A stretch of DNA of 64,000 bases from positions 248,001 to 312,000 of the forward strand of contig CAVWUA010000016.1 in the NCBI GenBank assembly GCA_963758025.1. Direction: 5' to 3'. This document shows, piece after piece, positions 1-8,906 of this stretch. The translations under genes and the position numbers were made by a program. The stretch is from CAVWUA01 sp963758025. Its GTDB lineage: Bacteria; Planctomycetota; Planctomycetia; Isosphaerales; Isosphaeraceae. The first letter of the stretch is position 1. Each line of letters begins with the position of its first letter. The notes beneath the pieces are model-generated. The model saw nothing but the letters and a program-made list of their open reading frames with translations. It was not told the DNA's origin and searched no databases.

Positions 1-704
1 GCCCCAGGCGTTGAAGGCGGGCCTGGCGGAGTTGCTGGAGCACTACCCGTTCCTGCGGCTGTTCACGGCCGATGCCCTGTTCGCGCAGCGGCCGCTGGCC
101 CGCGTGATCCTCGAGGCCGACCGCGACTTCCTCTTCGGGGTCAAGGACAACCAGCCCGACCTGCTGGAGGCCATCGAGGCGAGCTTCCAGGACGCCGCCG
201 AGCGGCCCCCCGATGCGGAGACCCGCGAGAAAAAGGGGAGAGATCACATTCGCAAACTCTGGATCATCGAAGGTGTGGAAGTCGATTATCTCCGCGAAGT
301 GACCGCCTTCCCGGGCCTGAGGATGATTCTGCGGGTCGATACCGAGGCCCGCGTCGCCGCCGGCCCGGTCCGTCACGAGACCCGCTCCCTGATCACCAGC
401 CTGTCGCCCGAGGCGGTGAGCCCGAGACAGTTGATGGACCTGATCCGCGGCCATTGGTCGGTCGAGAACGGTCTGCATTTCATCAAGGATCGCTGGTGGG
501 ACGAGGATCGCCAGTGGAGCACGCGTCCCGGCCTGGCGGAGCGGCTGGCGATGCTGCGAGACGCGGCGTTGACGGCCTTGCGAGTGCTGCCGGGGGTGCC
601 CGCGGATCTCCCGATCCGGGCTCGGGCCGATCACCTGGGGCGGAATCTCCGGAAGGCCCTGCAGTTCATCGGGGCCTTAGATTAGCGACTTTGCAATCCT
701 CCTG
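1..704 (+). mobile_element. Right part of an ISAs1-type insertion sequence, cut by the window edge
   Basis: The transposase frame runs in from the window edge and stops at 685. It is followed by a short non-coding tail, after which the sequence abruptly becomes the 3' end of an unrelated gene in the same reading frame. Reading the minus strand inward from about 704 gives a CAGGAGG-type terminus, which I infer to be the right terminal inverted repeat. The left end lies outside the window, so neither the inverted repeat pair nor a target duplication can be confirmed. Confidence 0.6.
2..685 (+). CDS. ISAs1 family transposase, 5'-truncated by the window edge
   Basis: This is the C-terminal 227 or so residues of a DDE transposase of the ISAs1 (IS4-like) group. 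The frame is open back to base 2, so the true start is upstream of the window. Visible hallmarks are FTADALF with the second catalytic Asp, a VKDNQPDLL strand typical of the family, and the HWSVENGLHF motif carrying the catalytic Glu, followed by the ERLAMLRDAALTALR helix. The C-terminal part looks intact. Whether the full element is active cannot be judged because the N-terminal Asp is not in the window. It would catalyse cut-and-paste movement of its own element. Confidence 0.85.
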   Translation, partial: PQALKAGLAELLEHYPFLRLFTADALFAQRPLARVILEADRDFLFGVKDNQPDLLEAIEASFQDAAERPPDAETREKKGRDHIRKLWIIEGVEVDYLREVTAFPGLRMILRVDTEARVAAGPVRHETRSLITSLSPEAVSPRQLMDLIRGHWSVENGLHFIKDRWWDEDRQWSTRPGLAERLAMLRDAALTALRVLPGVPADLPIRARADHLGRNLRKALQFIGALD

Positions 705-820
705 TCAGTCTGATGCCCGCCGGCGTCGTCGGCCACCTCTCCTTCACGGAACTGGCCGACCTGCTCACGTTCCTCGGCAACCGCGAGGCGCAGGAGAGCT
801 TGAAGGCGGCGGAGAAATAA
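705..820 (+). pseudogene. 3' remnant of a PVC-type heme-binding/cytochrome c domain gene
   Basis: Immediately after the insertion sequence, codons from about 707 to the TAA at 818-820 read SLMPAGVVGHLSFTELADLL, then TFLGNREAQESLK. This matches how planctomycete proteins with a C-terminal PVC-type heme-binding domain end: SLMP..., then a helix rich in DLL.FL and an AQE.L tail. No start codon with a ribosome site belongs to it, and the upstream part must lie beyond the left edge. I infer that the ISAs1-type element inserted in this gene and separated its last 38 or so codons. The family call rests on a short stretch. Confidence 0.55.
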
Positions 821-868
821 GCCATTGTGAATCGACCCAGTCCGCGCACTATCCAGGAGTTCCTCATC

Positions 869-2048
869 ATGCCCCGTCGTCTCGTCCTGTTGCTGGCGAT
901 CCTTGCCACGAGTTCGGTTCGCGCGGATGACTTTGATCGGCTCGAAGGGAAAGCCCTGGCCGGGGTGCCGGAGAACCCGGCGGCGATGCGCCGGGATCAA
1001 CTGACGTTCGGGGATCTCGGCACCTTGCCGAACATCCTGCAAGGGACGCGCGCGGCGCTGGTCGTGGTGAAGACCGACCAGGCGAATCCCGCCCGCTTGC
1101 TCGTCGCGCCGGCCTTGCGGAAGACGCCGGGGGCGGAGGGGGAGCCGTTGCCGATCCTCGTGCTGGAGCGTGCCGATACGTTCGAGGCCGGGCCGGCGAC
1201 CTCCCGGCTGGCGAAGGCCCGGGACGTGCTGCTCTTTGACGGCTACCGCTACGATCTCGACACCGCGCAGGTGGTGCCTGAGGGGCAGGGGGGAGACATC
1301 CAGTTCCTCGCCAGCGGCGAGGGGGGGCCCCGGCTGGTGCCTGTGGGTGAGGCGAAGCTGTTCACCCTGAGTCAGTCGCCGCTTTCCGACGCGACCGAGC
1401 CGGGCCAGCCGTCGCCGGGGCGGGCGGTCGTGCCGGAGGACTTCGCCGGGCGGTTCCGGCTGCTGGGCAACGGCCAGTGGTCCGGCTTGCTTCAGGTGGA
1501 AATCGGTGAGAACAACGTCCTGACCGGCCGGTTCCGCTCGGACCAGACCGGCACGTCGTACAAGGTGACGGGCCAGGTCGGCGTCAATGCGCCCCAGCAC
1601 ATGCAGTTCTCGATCCAGTACCCCCGCTCCCGGCAAGATTACGACGGCTATCTCTGGATCGGGGGCAAGGGGGCCATCTCCGGCTCGGTCGCCCTCTTGA
1701 ACCAAACCTACGGCTTCTTCGCCTACCGCGAAGGGGGAACGTTCCTTCCCGAGGAGGCTGAGGCCCCGACGCTGGAAACGGGAAAGGAGAACCCGCCGCA
1801 GCGAACGCTCGTCGCGCTGAACGCTCGGGGGAAACTCCGGCTCAACGGTCAGCCGATCGAGCCTGAGGCCCTGATGGATGCGTTGAAGGCAGCCCGTCGC
1901 CGCCAATGACGAAGGACGTGTCATTCTGCGAGTGGCGCAAGGCGTGGAATATGATGTCGTCTCGAAGACGATCGAGGCGATCCGGAACGCTGGGTTCGCG
2001 TCGTTTTCCATCGTGACGGCGAAACCCGCCAAGGAACCGCAGCCGTGA
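869..2048 (+). CDS. Secreted/anchored protein with C-terminal ExbD/TolR-like domain (frameshifted)
   Basis: The start at 869 is chosen because AGGAG lies 9 bases upstream and a signal peptide (PRRLVLLLAILATSSVRA) follows. The first frame gives 346 residues and stops at 1909. Its middle part, rich in beta strands (about 190-290), is not a family I recognise. From about residue 310 it reads like the periplasmic domain of ExbD/TolR (ARGKLRLNGQPI, then a LMDALKAARR helix) and is cut off by the stop. Skipping one base near 1904 continues as NDEGRVILRVAQGVEYD, then IEAIRNAGF, to a TGA at 2046, which completes the ExbD fold. The reconstructed product is about 392 aa. An ExbD-type domain would couple to proton-driven transport, but no exbB is next to it here. 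Confidence 0.7.
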
Positions 2049-2071
2049 CCCTCGTGATTTCGAAGGATCGT

Positions 2072-4099
2072 TCACGGCACGTCGAACGGATGGGCCGACA
2101 ATTTCGACCCGTAGAGTAGCCCTGAGTCCTGCAAGCGGGGAAGGTGGCGGAGTTTGTTGAGGAATTCGGCCAGTTGTTCGTGCCCCTCTGGGGTCTGGCG
2201 AACAATCAGCGAGACGTTCAGAAAAAACGGAGTGATCGAACCTACGGGAGAATCGCGGTCCAGGCGAGCGGACGACTCGCCCCTCAGCGTCCAACTCTCG
2301 GGTGAGACTGTTGCCTGGATCAGTTCGATCAGGGGAGCAAAATCGAGCGTGGTACCCTCGACCGGCTTGCCGTTCCGCATCTTATCGGGCGGAACGATGA
2401 GGTCGGCGACGGGATAGGCCATGACGACCATACGCTCGTCGTCGACCGGCACGTTCACCCGGGCTGCGCCGTCCGGCGAAGGCGTGGGGGCCGTGTTGGA
2501 TTGTTGAGGGGCATGCTTGCCGGATTCTCCGAGGTCGTCCGTGTGCTGGCGGATTTCCTCAATTTCCTGGGTTGGCTCCCTTGGGATCTCGATTTTTTGC
2601 AACTCGCCCATGTGACGCAGCGCCCGACTCAAACGGATCTCGGCTTCACGGACCTCGGCCTTCTTCATGTCTCGCTGGGCTTCCTGGACCTTCTCCGTGT
2701 GGATCGCATCCCGAAGCTCACTCTCAGGTATCACCTTCTGTTGAACGATTTTCTCGCGGTATTGCCTCGCCTCAACGGCTCGATCAAGCTCAATCTCCTC
2801 GCGGCGCAGTTCGGCACGCTTCGCCTCAAGCTGGGCTTCCAGCAAGGACACCTCATCCCGCAGGTCGGCCTCCTGATCCTGGACCTGGGCCGTCAGCAAG
2901 GCGACCCGGGTCCGCGCCTCCAGCATCGTCCGGGCGTCCACGTTTCCGGTCTTGAACAGGGTTTTTGTGATCTCTTCCAGCTCCCGAGCTTGCTGGAGCT
3001 GAGCCTTCAGAACGGACGGTGAAACGGATTCCACGGCTCGGGCGAAGGGGTCGAGCGTGGAGCGGCCCTCCTCTTGCGGAAGACGTGGGCTCACATCCGA
3101 CGAGACACGAAGCTCGGAAGGTGGTGCGTTCGTCTCGGGTTGGTCCTGTCCCTGGGATGGCGACCCGTGCCGCGTTGGCACCAGAGCGACCCCGTCGCGC
3201 TTCTCCCCGTCATCCACTTGCCGGGCCGCGACACCCACCCCACCCGCCAGGAGGCCCACGGCCAGAACTGAGGCCAGAACCCCCGATAACTTGTTCAGAA
3301 ACATGGTACGTAAGACTCCTTCCGCCAGAGAGGCGGCCGCGGCCGGGACCGTCCCGGCCAGCGCCGCCGCGCGAGGAGCCGCGAACCGGCTCGCGGCCTG
3401 GACCGTCACGTGATTGAGCGGGATCGGGACCGCCGCCAGGGAGGGCGAGGCGGTCAGGGCAGCGCCGAGGTCCCCCGCCGTCGGAGCCAGCCCGCGTCGC
3501 GTGAGCTGGATTCGGAGCCGGTCGCGGCCCCGGGAAAGGCGGCTACGGATCGTCCCGACCGGCAGGCCAAGCTGCATGGCGGCCTCGTCGTGCGTGCGGC
3601 CTTCCAGGTGACAGATAACGATCGGCGTCCGATATTTCTCCGGCAGCCGGGCGAGTTCTTCGTGAATCACCGGAATGAGGTCGGCCTCCGCGCCGGAAGG
3701 CTTGTGAGCCGGATTGTTCCCCTCCGCCAGCGGTTTGAACCGGGCCTGTCGACGGAAGGCCTGGGCACGTGCTCGGAGGGCGACTCGATGGGCGACCCCG
3801 CAGAGCCAGCCCGCCAGGGATTCACCGACCCAGACGGTCGGAGCCTTGCGGGCCAGGACGAGGAACGTCGCCTGGAAGGCGTCGTCGGCCTCGTGCGGGT
3901 CGCGGAGCATTCGCCGGCAGATTCCCAGAACCATCGGCCCGTGCCGCCCGACGAGTGCTTCCAGCGCCAACGCTCCGGATTCGTCCGGCCGACGCCGGAA
4001 CCGCTCCAGCAACTGCGCATCGGTCAAGGCCCCGACCGCTCCCGACTCGTAGAGCGCGTGAACCTGCCGGATGACCTCGCCCGTGTTTCCGCTCGCCAT
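2072..4099 (-). CDS. ECF sigma factor fused to a membrane anchor and large C-terminal region
   Basis: About 675 aa. The N-terminal 190 or so residues are an ECF sigma factor: region 2 includes ADDAFQATFLVLARKA and GWLCGVAHRVA, and region 4 includes LPEKYRTPIVICHLEG and GLPVGTIRSRLSRGRDRLR. Residues around 265-290 form one transmembrane helix (LSGVLASVLAVGLLAGGVGVAA). A long charged coiled coil follows (about 365-515, rich in Glu/Lys/Arg). The tail, about 560-670, contains a VMAYPVADLIVPP strand and LIELIQATVSPESW, found as a repeat unit in many planctomycete secreted proteins. ATG at 4099 is preferred over a TTG nine bases upstream because GGGAG is well spaced from the ATG. This is the planctomycete design of a sigma factor tethered to its own sensor. 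No separate anti-sigma gene is adjacent. Confidence 0.85.
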   Translation of the reverse strand: MASGNTGEVIRQVHALYESGAVGALTDAQLLERFRRRPDESGALALEALVGRHGPMVLGICRRMLRDPHEADDAFQATFLVLARKAPTVWVGESLAGWLCGVAHRVALRARAQAFRRQARFKPLAEGNNPAHKPSGAEADLIPVIHEELARLPEKYRTPIVICHLEGRTHDEAAMQLGLPVGTIRSRLSRGRDRLRIQLTRRGLAPTAGDLGAALTASPSLAAVPIPLNHVTVQAASRFAAPRAAALAGTVPAAAASLAEGVLRTMFLNKLSGVLASVLAVGLLAGGVGVAARQVDDGEKRDGVALVPTRHGSPSQGQDQPETNAPPSELRVSSDVSPRLPQEEGRSTLDPFARAVESVSPSVLKAQLQQARELEEITKTLFKTGNVDARTMLEARTRVALLTAQVQDQEADLRDEVSLLEAQLEAKRAELRREEIELDRAVEARQYREKIVQQKVIPESELRDAIHTEKVQEAQRDMKKAEVREAEIRLSRALRHMGELQKIEIPREPTQEIEEIRQHTDDLGESGKHAPQQSNTAPTPSPDGAARVNVPVDDERMVVMAYPVADLIVPPDKMRNGKPVEGTTLDFAPLIELIQATVSPESWTLRGESSARLDRDSPVGSITPFFLNVSLIVRQTPEGHEQLAEFLNKLRHLPRLQDSGLLYGSKLSAHPFDVP

Positions 4100-4354
4100 G
4101 ATCGGCAACTCCCGTCGAAGGCTCTCTTTGCCATCATGATGCGGGGAGCGGGCGACTCAATCCATTTTTCTCCAAATTTTTCCCGACCGATCGGCCACGA
4201 AAGTTACTCGAACGGCGGTCGCGATCCGTCCACGCCTCCGGAGCCGGAGAGACTGCCCGGTTCCTTCTCCCTCCACCCCCTGGCCTTCTCCCAGGAACGG
4301 GGAAAGGAGGGGGAGAGGGATCAGGATCGAAATCGATTCGCCTCGGGGCGCGTG

Positions 4355-5365
4355 TCAGGACTTCTTGCCGACGTTAACGTAGGCGTGGACGTGCGGCGCG
4401 CCTCGGAAGTGCCAGACGAAGGTCGGGCCTTCGAGCCGCCAGATGTCCCACACCTGGTCGTCACCCAGATCGTTCGCCTCGTAGAAGGCCATGTGCAGCG
4501 CGTCGAGCCCACCACCGTCCTTCAGCAGAGCGACCGCCTCGTTCACGTCCTCCTCGCGGTACGGGGCCAGGATCACCTTGATGACCGACTCAACCAGCTC
4601 TTTCTGATCCGACGAAAGCTCACCGACGGTGATGCCGGGGAAGGAGCCCTTCTCGCCCTGGATCTCCACGGCATTCTCGCGGGGGGCCTTCGGCACGAGG
4701 GCCAACTCCCGCTGCTTGCCGTCGAGGGCGTTGAAGACCTCGTTGGCCTTCTTCGTCTGGTAGAAGAAGACGTTGCCGGGGAGGCCCTTCTCGCCGTTGC
4801 CGGTGCCGTGGCCGTAGATGATCGGCCCGCCGAACGCCGCCCGATCGACGCTGTCGCCATCGGCGCGGATGGTCATGTGGCGACCCGTCAGCTCCCACTC
4901 GAACTTGCCCGAGCCCGGCTCACCGAAGACGGCGACGTGGTACTGGCCGAACCCGCCGTAGTCCTCGTCCATCTGCTTCAGGAACCGCTCGTAGCCGTCG
5001 GGGCTGGTCACGCCCTGGAAGATCTCCTTGATGAGGGCCTGCTGCTCCTTGGTGAAGTCATCCTCGACCTTGGTCTTGGTGATGGCCCAGTTGGCGTTGA
5101 TCCGTTCCCGCAACGGGTCGTCGAACGGGAAGCAGATCACCTTGCGCTGCTCGTCGCTCAAGGTGTCGTAGAACCGCTTGACGGCGGTCTCCGCCGCGCA
5201 CGAGGGGGAAGCCCCTTGCGCCTCCGCGAGGGCCCGTCGCGGGGAACCGAAAAGAGGCGTCAGGCCGCCAGCGACGGCCGCCGCACTCACTGTCTTGACG
5301 AAGTTGCGCCGAGAGATCCCATCCTGGCAATCCGGGCAGCGTGTCGATTGGGCGTCATTCTTCAC
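4355..5365 (-). CDS. DUF3500 family protein with Tat signal
   Basis: 336 aa, starting at a GTG with GGAGGA six bases upstream. The N-terminus has a twin-arginine signal, SRRNFVKTVSAAAVAGG, preceded by a CPDC pair, so it is probably exported folded. The rest is a DUF3500 domain: LSDEQRKVICFPFDD near the start, GRHMTIRADG, a GPIIYGHG loop, and the family-typical ending PTFVWHFRGAPHVHAYVNV. The molecular function of DUF3500 is not established. It is encoded alone on the minus strand and ends about 256 bases from the start of the ECF sigma gene. Confidence 0.85.
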   Translation of the reverse strand: MKNDAQSTRCPDCQDGISRRNFVKTVSAAAVAGGLTPLFGSPRRALAEAQGASPSCAAETAVKRFYDTLSDEQRKVICFPFDDPLRERINANWAITKTKVEDDFTKEQQALIKEIFQGVTSPDGYERFLKQMDEDYGGFGQYHVAVFGEPGSGKFEWELTGRHMTIRADGDSVDRAAFGGPIIYGHGTGNGEKGLPGNVFFYQTKKANEVFNALDGKQRELALVPKAPRENAVEIQGEKGSFPGITVGELSSDQKELVESVIKVILAPYREEDVNEAVALLKDGGGLDALHMAFYEANDLGDDQVWDIWRLEGPTFVWHFRGAPHVHAYVNVGKKS

Positions 5366-5907
5366 GGAAAATCCTCCCGAGCATTAGCGTGGACATGGAG
5401 TGTGAGAGCCAACCGCCAGACGAACCTGAAACAACACTTGCCTCGGTCGGCCCCGGTCAAGCGACTCGAAAACAGACGTCCGACGCCCTGACTATAATTC
5501 CCTGGGGGCCGGGAATCGAACACAATCTTGGACCGGCCATCTTGATTATTGAGATCGAGGAAGGTGACGCGGGCCATCGAATTCGTTATCATTAAAACTG
5601 TCTAGCGTGATGAAACGAATTGTGCGATTGGGCAAGCGGAACATATCGAGGCGGGACGCTCGATCCGGGGCAAGGCAGGATGACGATCTGCGCCATGGGC
5701 CCCGACGCGAGCCGAGAGGCCGATATCACCTATCTCGACGATTACATCGAGGGCTTTTGAGGACAAGTCAGTCGCTCTCTTCTCATTCAAGCGGCGAGTC
5801 GGCCTCTCCTTGAGCAAGGTTTCGCAGCCCCCTCACGCTATCGAGCTTCGGTCGATTTTGCTGGCAACTTTTCAGGTCATTGAACACCGTGGGCGAGATC
5901 ATCGACG
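5366..5907. other. Intergenic region between divergent genes; no gene seen
   Basis: 542 bases between the DUF3500 gene (minus) and the thioredoxin-like gene (plus). Short open frames occur on both strands but none has a ribosome site, a recognisable domain or a convincing composition. It must hold the promoters of both flanking genes. No clear promoter motif could be assigned. Confidence 0.5.
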
Positions 5908-7014
5908 ATGAAAATCCAAGGAATCTTCGGGATTGTGGTTGGTGTCGTCCTGGGAGTGGGCCTGGTGGTCCAGGGATACGCCCGGACGCAACAAAATGAC
6001 GATCCCGAGAAGGACCCTCCCCAGGCGAATAGGCCCAATGCGCCGGAGGACGAGAGCCTGGCTTCGATCAATGCCGAGTTCGAGCGCGAGGTCCTCAAAC
6101 TCGAACGGCGGCGTCTCGAACGCCTGGCCCGGCTGGCGGTCCGCCAGCAGCCGGACGAAGCCAACCGAACCTACGAGATCTATTTCCAGTCCGCCATCGC
6201 CAGCGGACTGTACCGGGAGGCCGAGCCGACGGCCGAACGCGTCATCAAGGCAAGCAACGTGACGCCTCAGGTGGTCTTGCTGGCCTTTCTGGTCAACATC
6301 GTCGCCGAGGCCAACCGTGGAGCGTATCAGGAATCGCTCGATAGCATCCTTGCGGCGATCGAGGCCAAGGATCGAGACAAGGCCGACGCCAAGCCGGCGA
6401 CCGCATTGCCGCTGGCCACCCGCCTATCGCTCATCGAGGCGTACTATCAAAGCCTGATCCAGGGAGGACAGTTTGAGGTCGCCCGCAAAGCTCTGACACT
6501 GATCCAGGAACACTCCGAGAGCGACGAGATCAAGGACCTGGTGGCCAGCCGCCAGAAGCAACTCGATCTGCTCGGCAAGCCCGCGCCTGGGATCGCCGGC
6601 AATGACGTGGACGGCAAGCCGGTCAGCCTGGAGGACTATAAGGGTAAGCCGGTGCTCGTCGTCTTCTGGGCGAGCTGGTGTTTGCCCAACGCCGAGGAAA
6701 TTCGCTGGTTCAAGCAGGTCTACGAGGCCCATCGGGACCAGGGATTCCGCGTCCTTGGTATCAACCTCGATGTGCTCCAGGACGGTGGTCAGGATGTCGA
6801 GACCGTGCTGCCGAACATCAGGCGCTTCCTGATCGACCATAATGTCTCCTGGCCGAACCTGATCAACGGCCAGGGGGACCGGGACTATGCCAAGGCATTC
6901 GGCATCACCGAAATCCCGGCCAACGTCCTGATCGGCCGAGACGGCAAGGTGATCCATCTCGATTTGACCCGATCGAATCTGGAGCAGATTGTCTCCAAGG
7001 CCGTCGCGCATTGA
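5908..7014 (+). CDS. TlpA-type thioredoxin-like protein with single active-site cysteine
   Basis: 368 aa. The N-terminal hydrophobic segment (GIFGIVVGVVLGVGLVVQG) is a signal peptide or membrane anchor. A helical region of about 200 residues follows. The C-terminal domain from about 220 is thioredoxin-like of the TlpA/AhpC-TSA type: LLGKPAPGIAGNDVDGKPV, then VLVVFWASWCLPN, then GINLDV, EIPANVLIGRDGKVI. The usual CxxC is CLPN here, so the resolving cysteine is missing and a classical dithiol-disulfide reaction is unlikely. It may bind, isomerise or act as a one-Cys peroxidase-like protein. Located outside the cytoplasmic membrane by its signal. It faces the next gene tail to tail. Confidence 0.85.
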   Translation: MKIQGIFGIVVGVVLGVGLVVQGYARTQQNDDPEKDPPQANRPNAPEDESLASINAEFEREVLKLERRRLERLARLAVRQQPDEANRTYEIYFQSAIASGLYREAEPTAERVIKASNVTPQVVLLAFLVNIVAEANRGAYQESLDSILAAIEAKDRDKADAKPATALPLATRLSLIEAYYQSLIQGGQFEVARKALTLIQEHSESDEIKDLVASRQKQLDLLGKPAPGIAGNDVDGKPVSLEDYKGKPVLVVFWASWCLPNAEEIRWFKQVYEAHRDQGFRVLGINLDVLQDGGQDVETVLPNIRRFLIDHNVSWPNLINGQGDRDYAKAFGITEIPANVLIGRDGKVIHLDLTRSNLEQIVSKAVAH

Positions 7015-7074
7015 GGATTGAGGTGGGTAACGGGCAGACGCGTCGGCGCGAAACCGGCGCGACCGCCTTCATCC

Positions 7075-7815
7075 TCAAGACCTGGGTGGCTGGGACGTCC
7101 TGACGTTCGTGGCCGCCTGTCCGAGTGAGTCATACAGAGAGAGCAGGAACAGGTGGAACGAGTCGGCGATCCGCGCCGTCGTGTGCTCGCGGACGTACTG
7201 CAATGCGGGTCGCCCGTAATCGAGCAGTCTGGACCTGGCCTCGGTCACGGTCGCGACCTTCGCTTGCCCCTGTTCGTTGTATTCCTGCAAGGCGACCTTG
7301 GTGGCCTGGTCGGAAGCGTCCCGCTTCGGTTTCAGATCGCCGACTGTGGGCGCCTCGCCGGGCCAGACGAGTTCTTCGTACTTGTTGAAGAAGCTGGGCA
7401 GCGGGAGAATGGGTTTGACTGGTGCAGGAGCCTGGGCCGTGCTCGGCGGCGTGGCGCTGGGGGAACGTGGGGGAGGCGCGGAAGGTCGTCTCGCCACCCG
7501 GTTTTCCATGGCGTGCCGGGTCTCGGCGTCGAACCGCTCAAAGTAGGTCACGTCGCGGTTTCTGTAGTACGGATTGCCCACATCGACGTGTCCCGCACCC
7601 GCCCTTGAAGCGTAGGCGGTCTGGGCCGAAACCGTCGCTCGATCATTAATCTGGTTGACCAACCTGGCCGTCCCGTCGTTGTAGTACGGCACCACGCCGC
7701 TAAAGCCCGTGATGGGGTTAGAATACCACTGTGCTTCGACCCTTGTAGCCGCCAGTGCGGGCGTAATCACGGTAACGACGATCACCAGCAACCGGCGCAG
7801 CACCCTGGATGTCAT
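7075..7815 (-). CDS. Secreted hypothetical protein, Pro-rich linker
   Basis: 246 aa with a signal peptide (RVLRRLLVIVVTVITPALAATRVEA). ATG at 7815 is preferred to a GTG six bases upstream because GAGG then has normal spacing. After the signal comes an aromatic-rich segment (QWYSNPITGFSG, PYYRNRDVTYFERFD), a Pro/Ser/Ala linker (about 105-130), and a helical C-terminal half ending LFLLSLYDSLGQAA. No known family recognised. Similar short secreted proteins with a YFERFD-type stretch occur in planctomycetes, but I cannot assign a role. Confidence 0.7.
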   Translation of the reverse strand: MTSRVLRRLLVIVVTVITPALAATRVEAQWYSNPITGFSGVVPYYNDGTARLVNQINDRATVSAQTAYASRAGAGHVDVGNPYYRNRDVTYFERFDAETRHAMENRVARRPSAPPPRSPSATPPSTAQAPAPVKPILPLPSFFNKYEELVWPGEAPTVGDLKPKRDASDQATKVALQEYNEQGQAKVATVTEARSRLLDYGRPALQYVREHTTARIADSFHLFLLSLYDSLGQAATNVRTSQPPRS

Positions 7816-8127
7816 TAGCACGGTCCTCTGGTCGGGGAGAATGGGGGGGTTGATCTTTCAAGCGACGTTGGCCGAAGCTGGTCTGTCACGGTTCAGAAGT
7901 TAATAATGCGCATTGAAAAGACGAATGTCATCCCCCTCCTTTGGGATTTCAAAGGTTGCGTGAAAGCGGATCTATCTCACACAGCCCCTCAACGATCCGG
8001 GTGGGCTGAACTGACCATTTTTCGTCCCTGATCCAGCATCTTTAGATGAGACGGCCCTTGAGTCCCCGGCGTCCTCTTCCCGGCCCAGCCCTCTCGTGGT
8101 ATCAACGGGGGTGGGAGGAGGGCAATC
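7816..8127. other. Intergenic region between divergent genes
   Basis: 312 bases between the secreted protein (minus) and the SDR gene (plus). It includes an A+T-richer stretch around 7895-7960 that is a plausible site for promoters. No gene, repeat or clear operator palindrome is seen. Confidence 0.4.
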
Positions 8128-8889
8128 ATGAGCATCGAGATCGACCTGTCCGACCAGATCGCGCTGGTGACGGGGGCCTCGCAGGGGATCGGGGCGGAGA
8201 TCGCCCGGACCTTGCACAAGGCGGGCGCCCGGGTCGTGCTGAATCATCCCGATGTCGGCACGACCCGCGCGGATGCCGAGCGCGTGGCCGAGACGCTCAA
8301 CCATGAGCGCCGCGAGAGTGCCGTGGTCCAGGCGGCCGATGTGAGCGATCCGGAAGCCGTCCGCGCGATGATGGACGTCGTTCGGGAACTCTGGGGCGGG
8401 CTGGACATTCTGGTCAATAACGCCGGCATTCTTCGCGACCGGACGATTGCCAAGATGTCGCTGGCGGAGTGGCGGTCGGTGCTCGACGTGAACCTCTCAG
8501 GGGTCTTCCACGGCTGCAAGTTCGGCCTGGAGATCTTTCGCGATGGCGGCTCGATCGTCAACCTGGGGAGCCTCGCCGCCGCCGAAGGGTTTTACGGCCA
8601 GTCGAACTACGCGGCGGCCAAGGCAGGCGTGCAAGCCCTGACCCGCGTCTTGAGCAAGGAATGCGCCCGGCGCTCGATCCGCGTCAACGCGATCGCCCCG
8701 GGCGTCATTGAGACGGCCATGTCGGCCACGATCCCCGACGCCGTCCGGGCGGAGATGCTCAAGAACGTCCCGCTGAAGCGCTTCGGCGAACCTCGTGAGG
8801 TCGCCGCGGCGGTCCTGTTTCTCTGCTCGCCGCTGGCCTCGTACATTACCGGGCAGACGCTCGCCGTCAACGGTGGTTGGCGGGGGTGA
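8128..8889 (+). CDS. Short-chain dehydrogenase/reductase, FabG-like
   Basis: 253 aa, ATG preceded by GGAGG. A classical SDR Rossmann enzyme: cofactor loop TGASQGIG (about residues 16-23), NNAG (about 94-97), a catalytic Ser in VNLGSLAAAEG, the YAAAK Tyr/Lys pair, and a C-terminal ITGQTLAVNGGW typical of 3-oxoacyl-ACP reductase-like members. It should reduce a keto group or oxidise an alcohol with NAD(P)H in the cytoplasm. Substrate cannot be assigned: no acyl carrier protein or fab genes are adjacent, so the fatty-acid role of FabG proper is uncertain. Confidence 0.88.
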   Translation: MSIEIDLSDQIALVTGASQGIGAEIARTLHKAGARVVLNHPDVGTTRADAERVAETLNHERRESAVVQAADVSDPEAVRAMMDVVRELWGGLDILVNNAGILRDRTIAKMSLAEWRSVLDVNLSGVFHGCKFGLEIFRDGGSIVNLGSLAAAEGFYGQSNYAAAKAGVQALTRVLSKECARRSIRVNAIAPGVIETAMSATIPDAVRAEMLKNVPLKRFGEPREVAAAVLFLCSPLASYITGQTLAVNGGWRG

Positions 8890-8906
8890 CGCGGAGCGCA
8901 CGGACC

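Noticed and set aside
677..2032. A 451-residue open frame on the minus strand
   Set aside because: It lies opposite the secreted ExbD-like gene, has no ribosome site or known motif, and is rich in Arg/Gly/Pro, as expected of antisense frames at high G+C.
869..2048. Programmed ribosomal frameshifting as a cause of the broken frames
   Set aside because: The breaks occur in many unrelated families, in both directions, at varied sequences and without conserved slippery motifs, so a common programmed mechanism is unlikely.
3410..5491. A 693-residue open frame on the plus strand
   Set aside because: It is antisense to the ECF sigma and DUF3500 genes and crosses both, with no recognisable domain.
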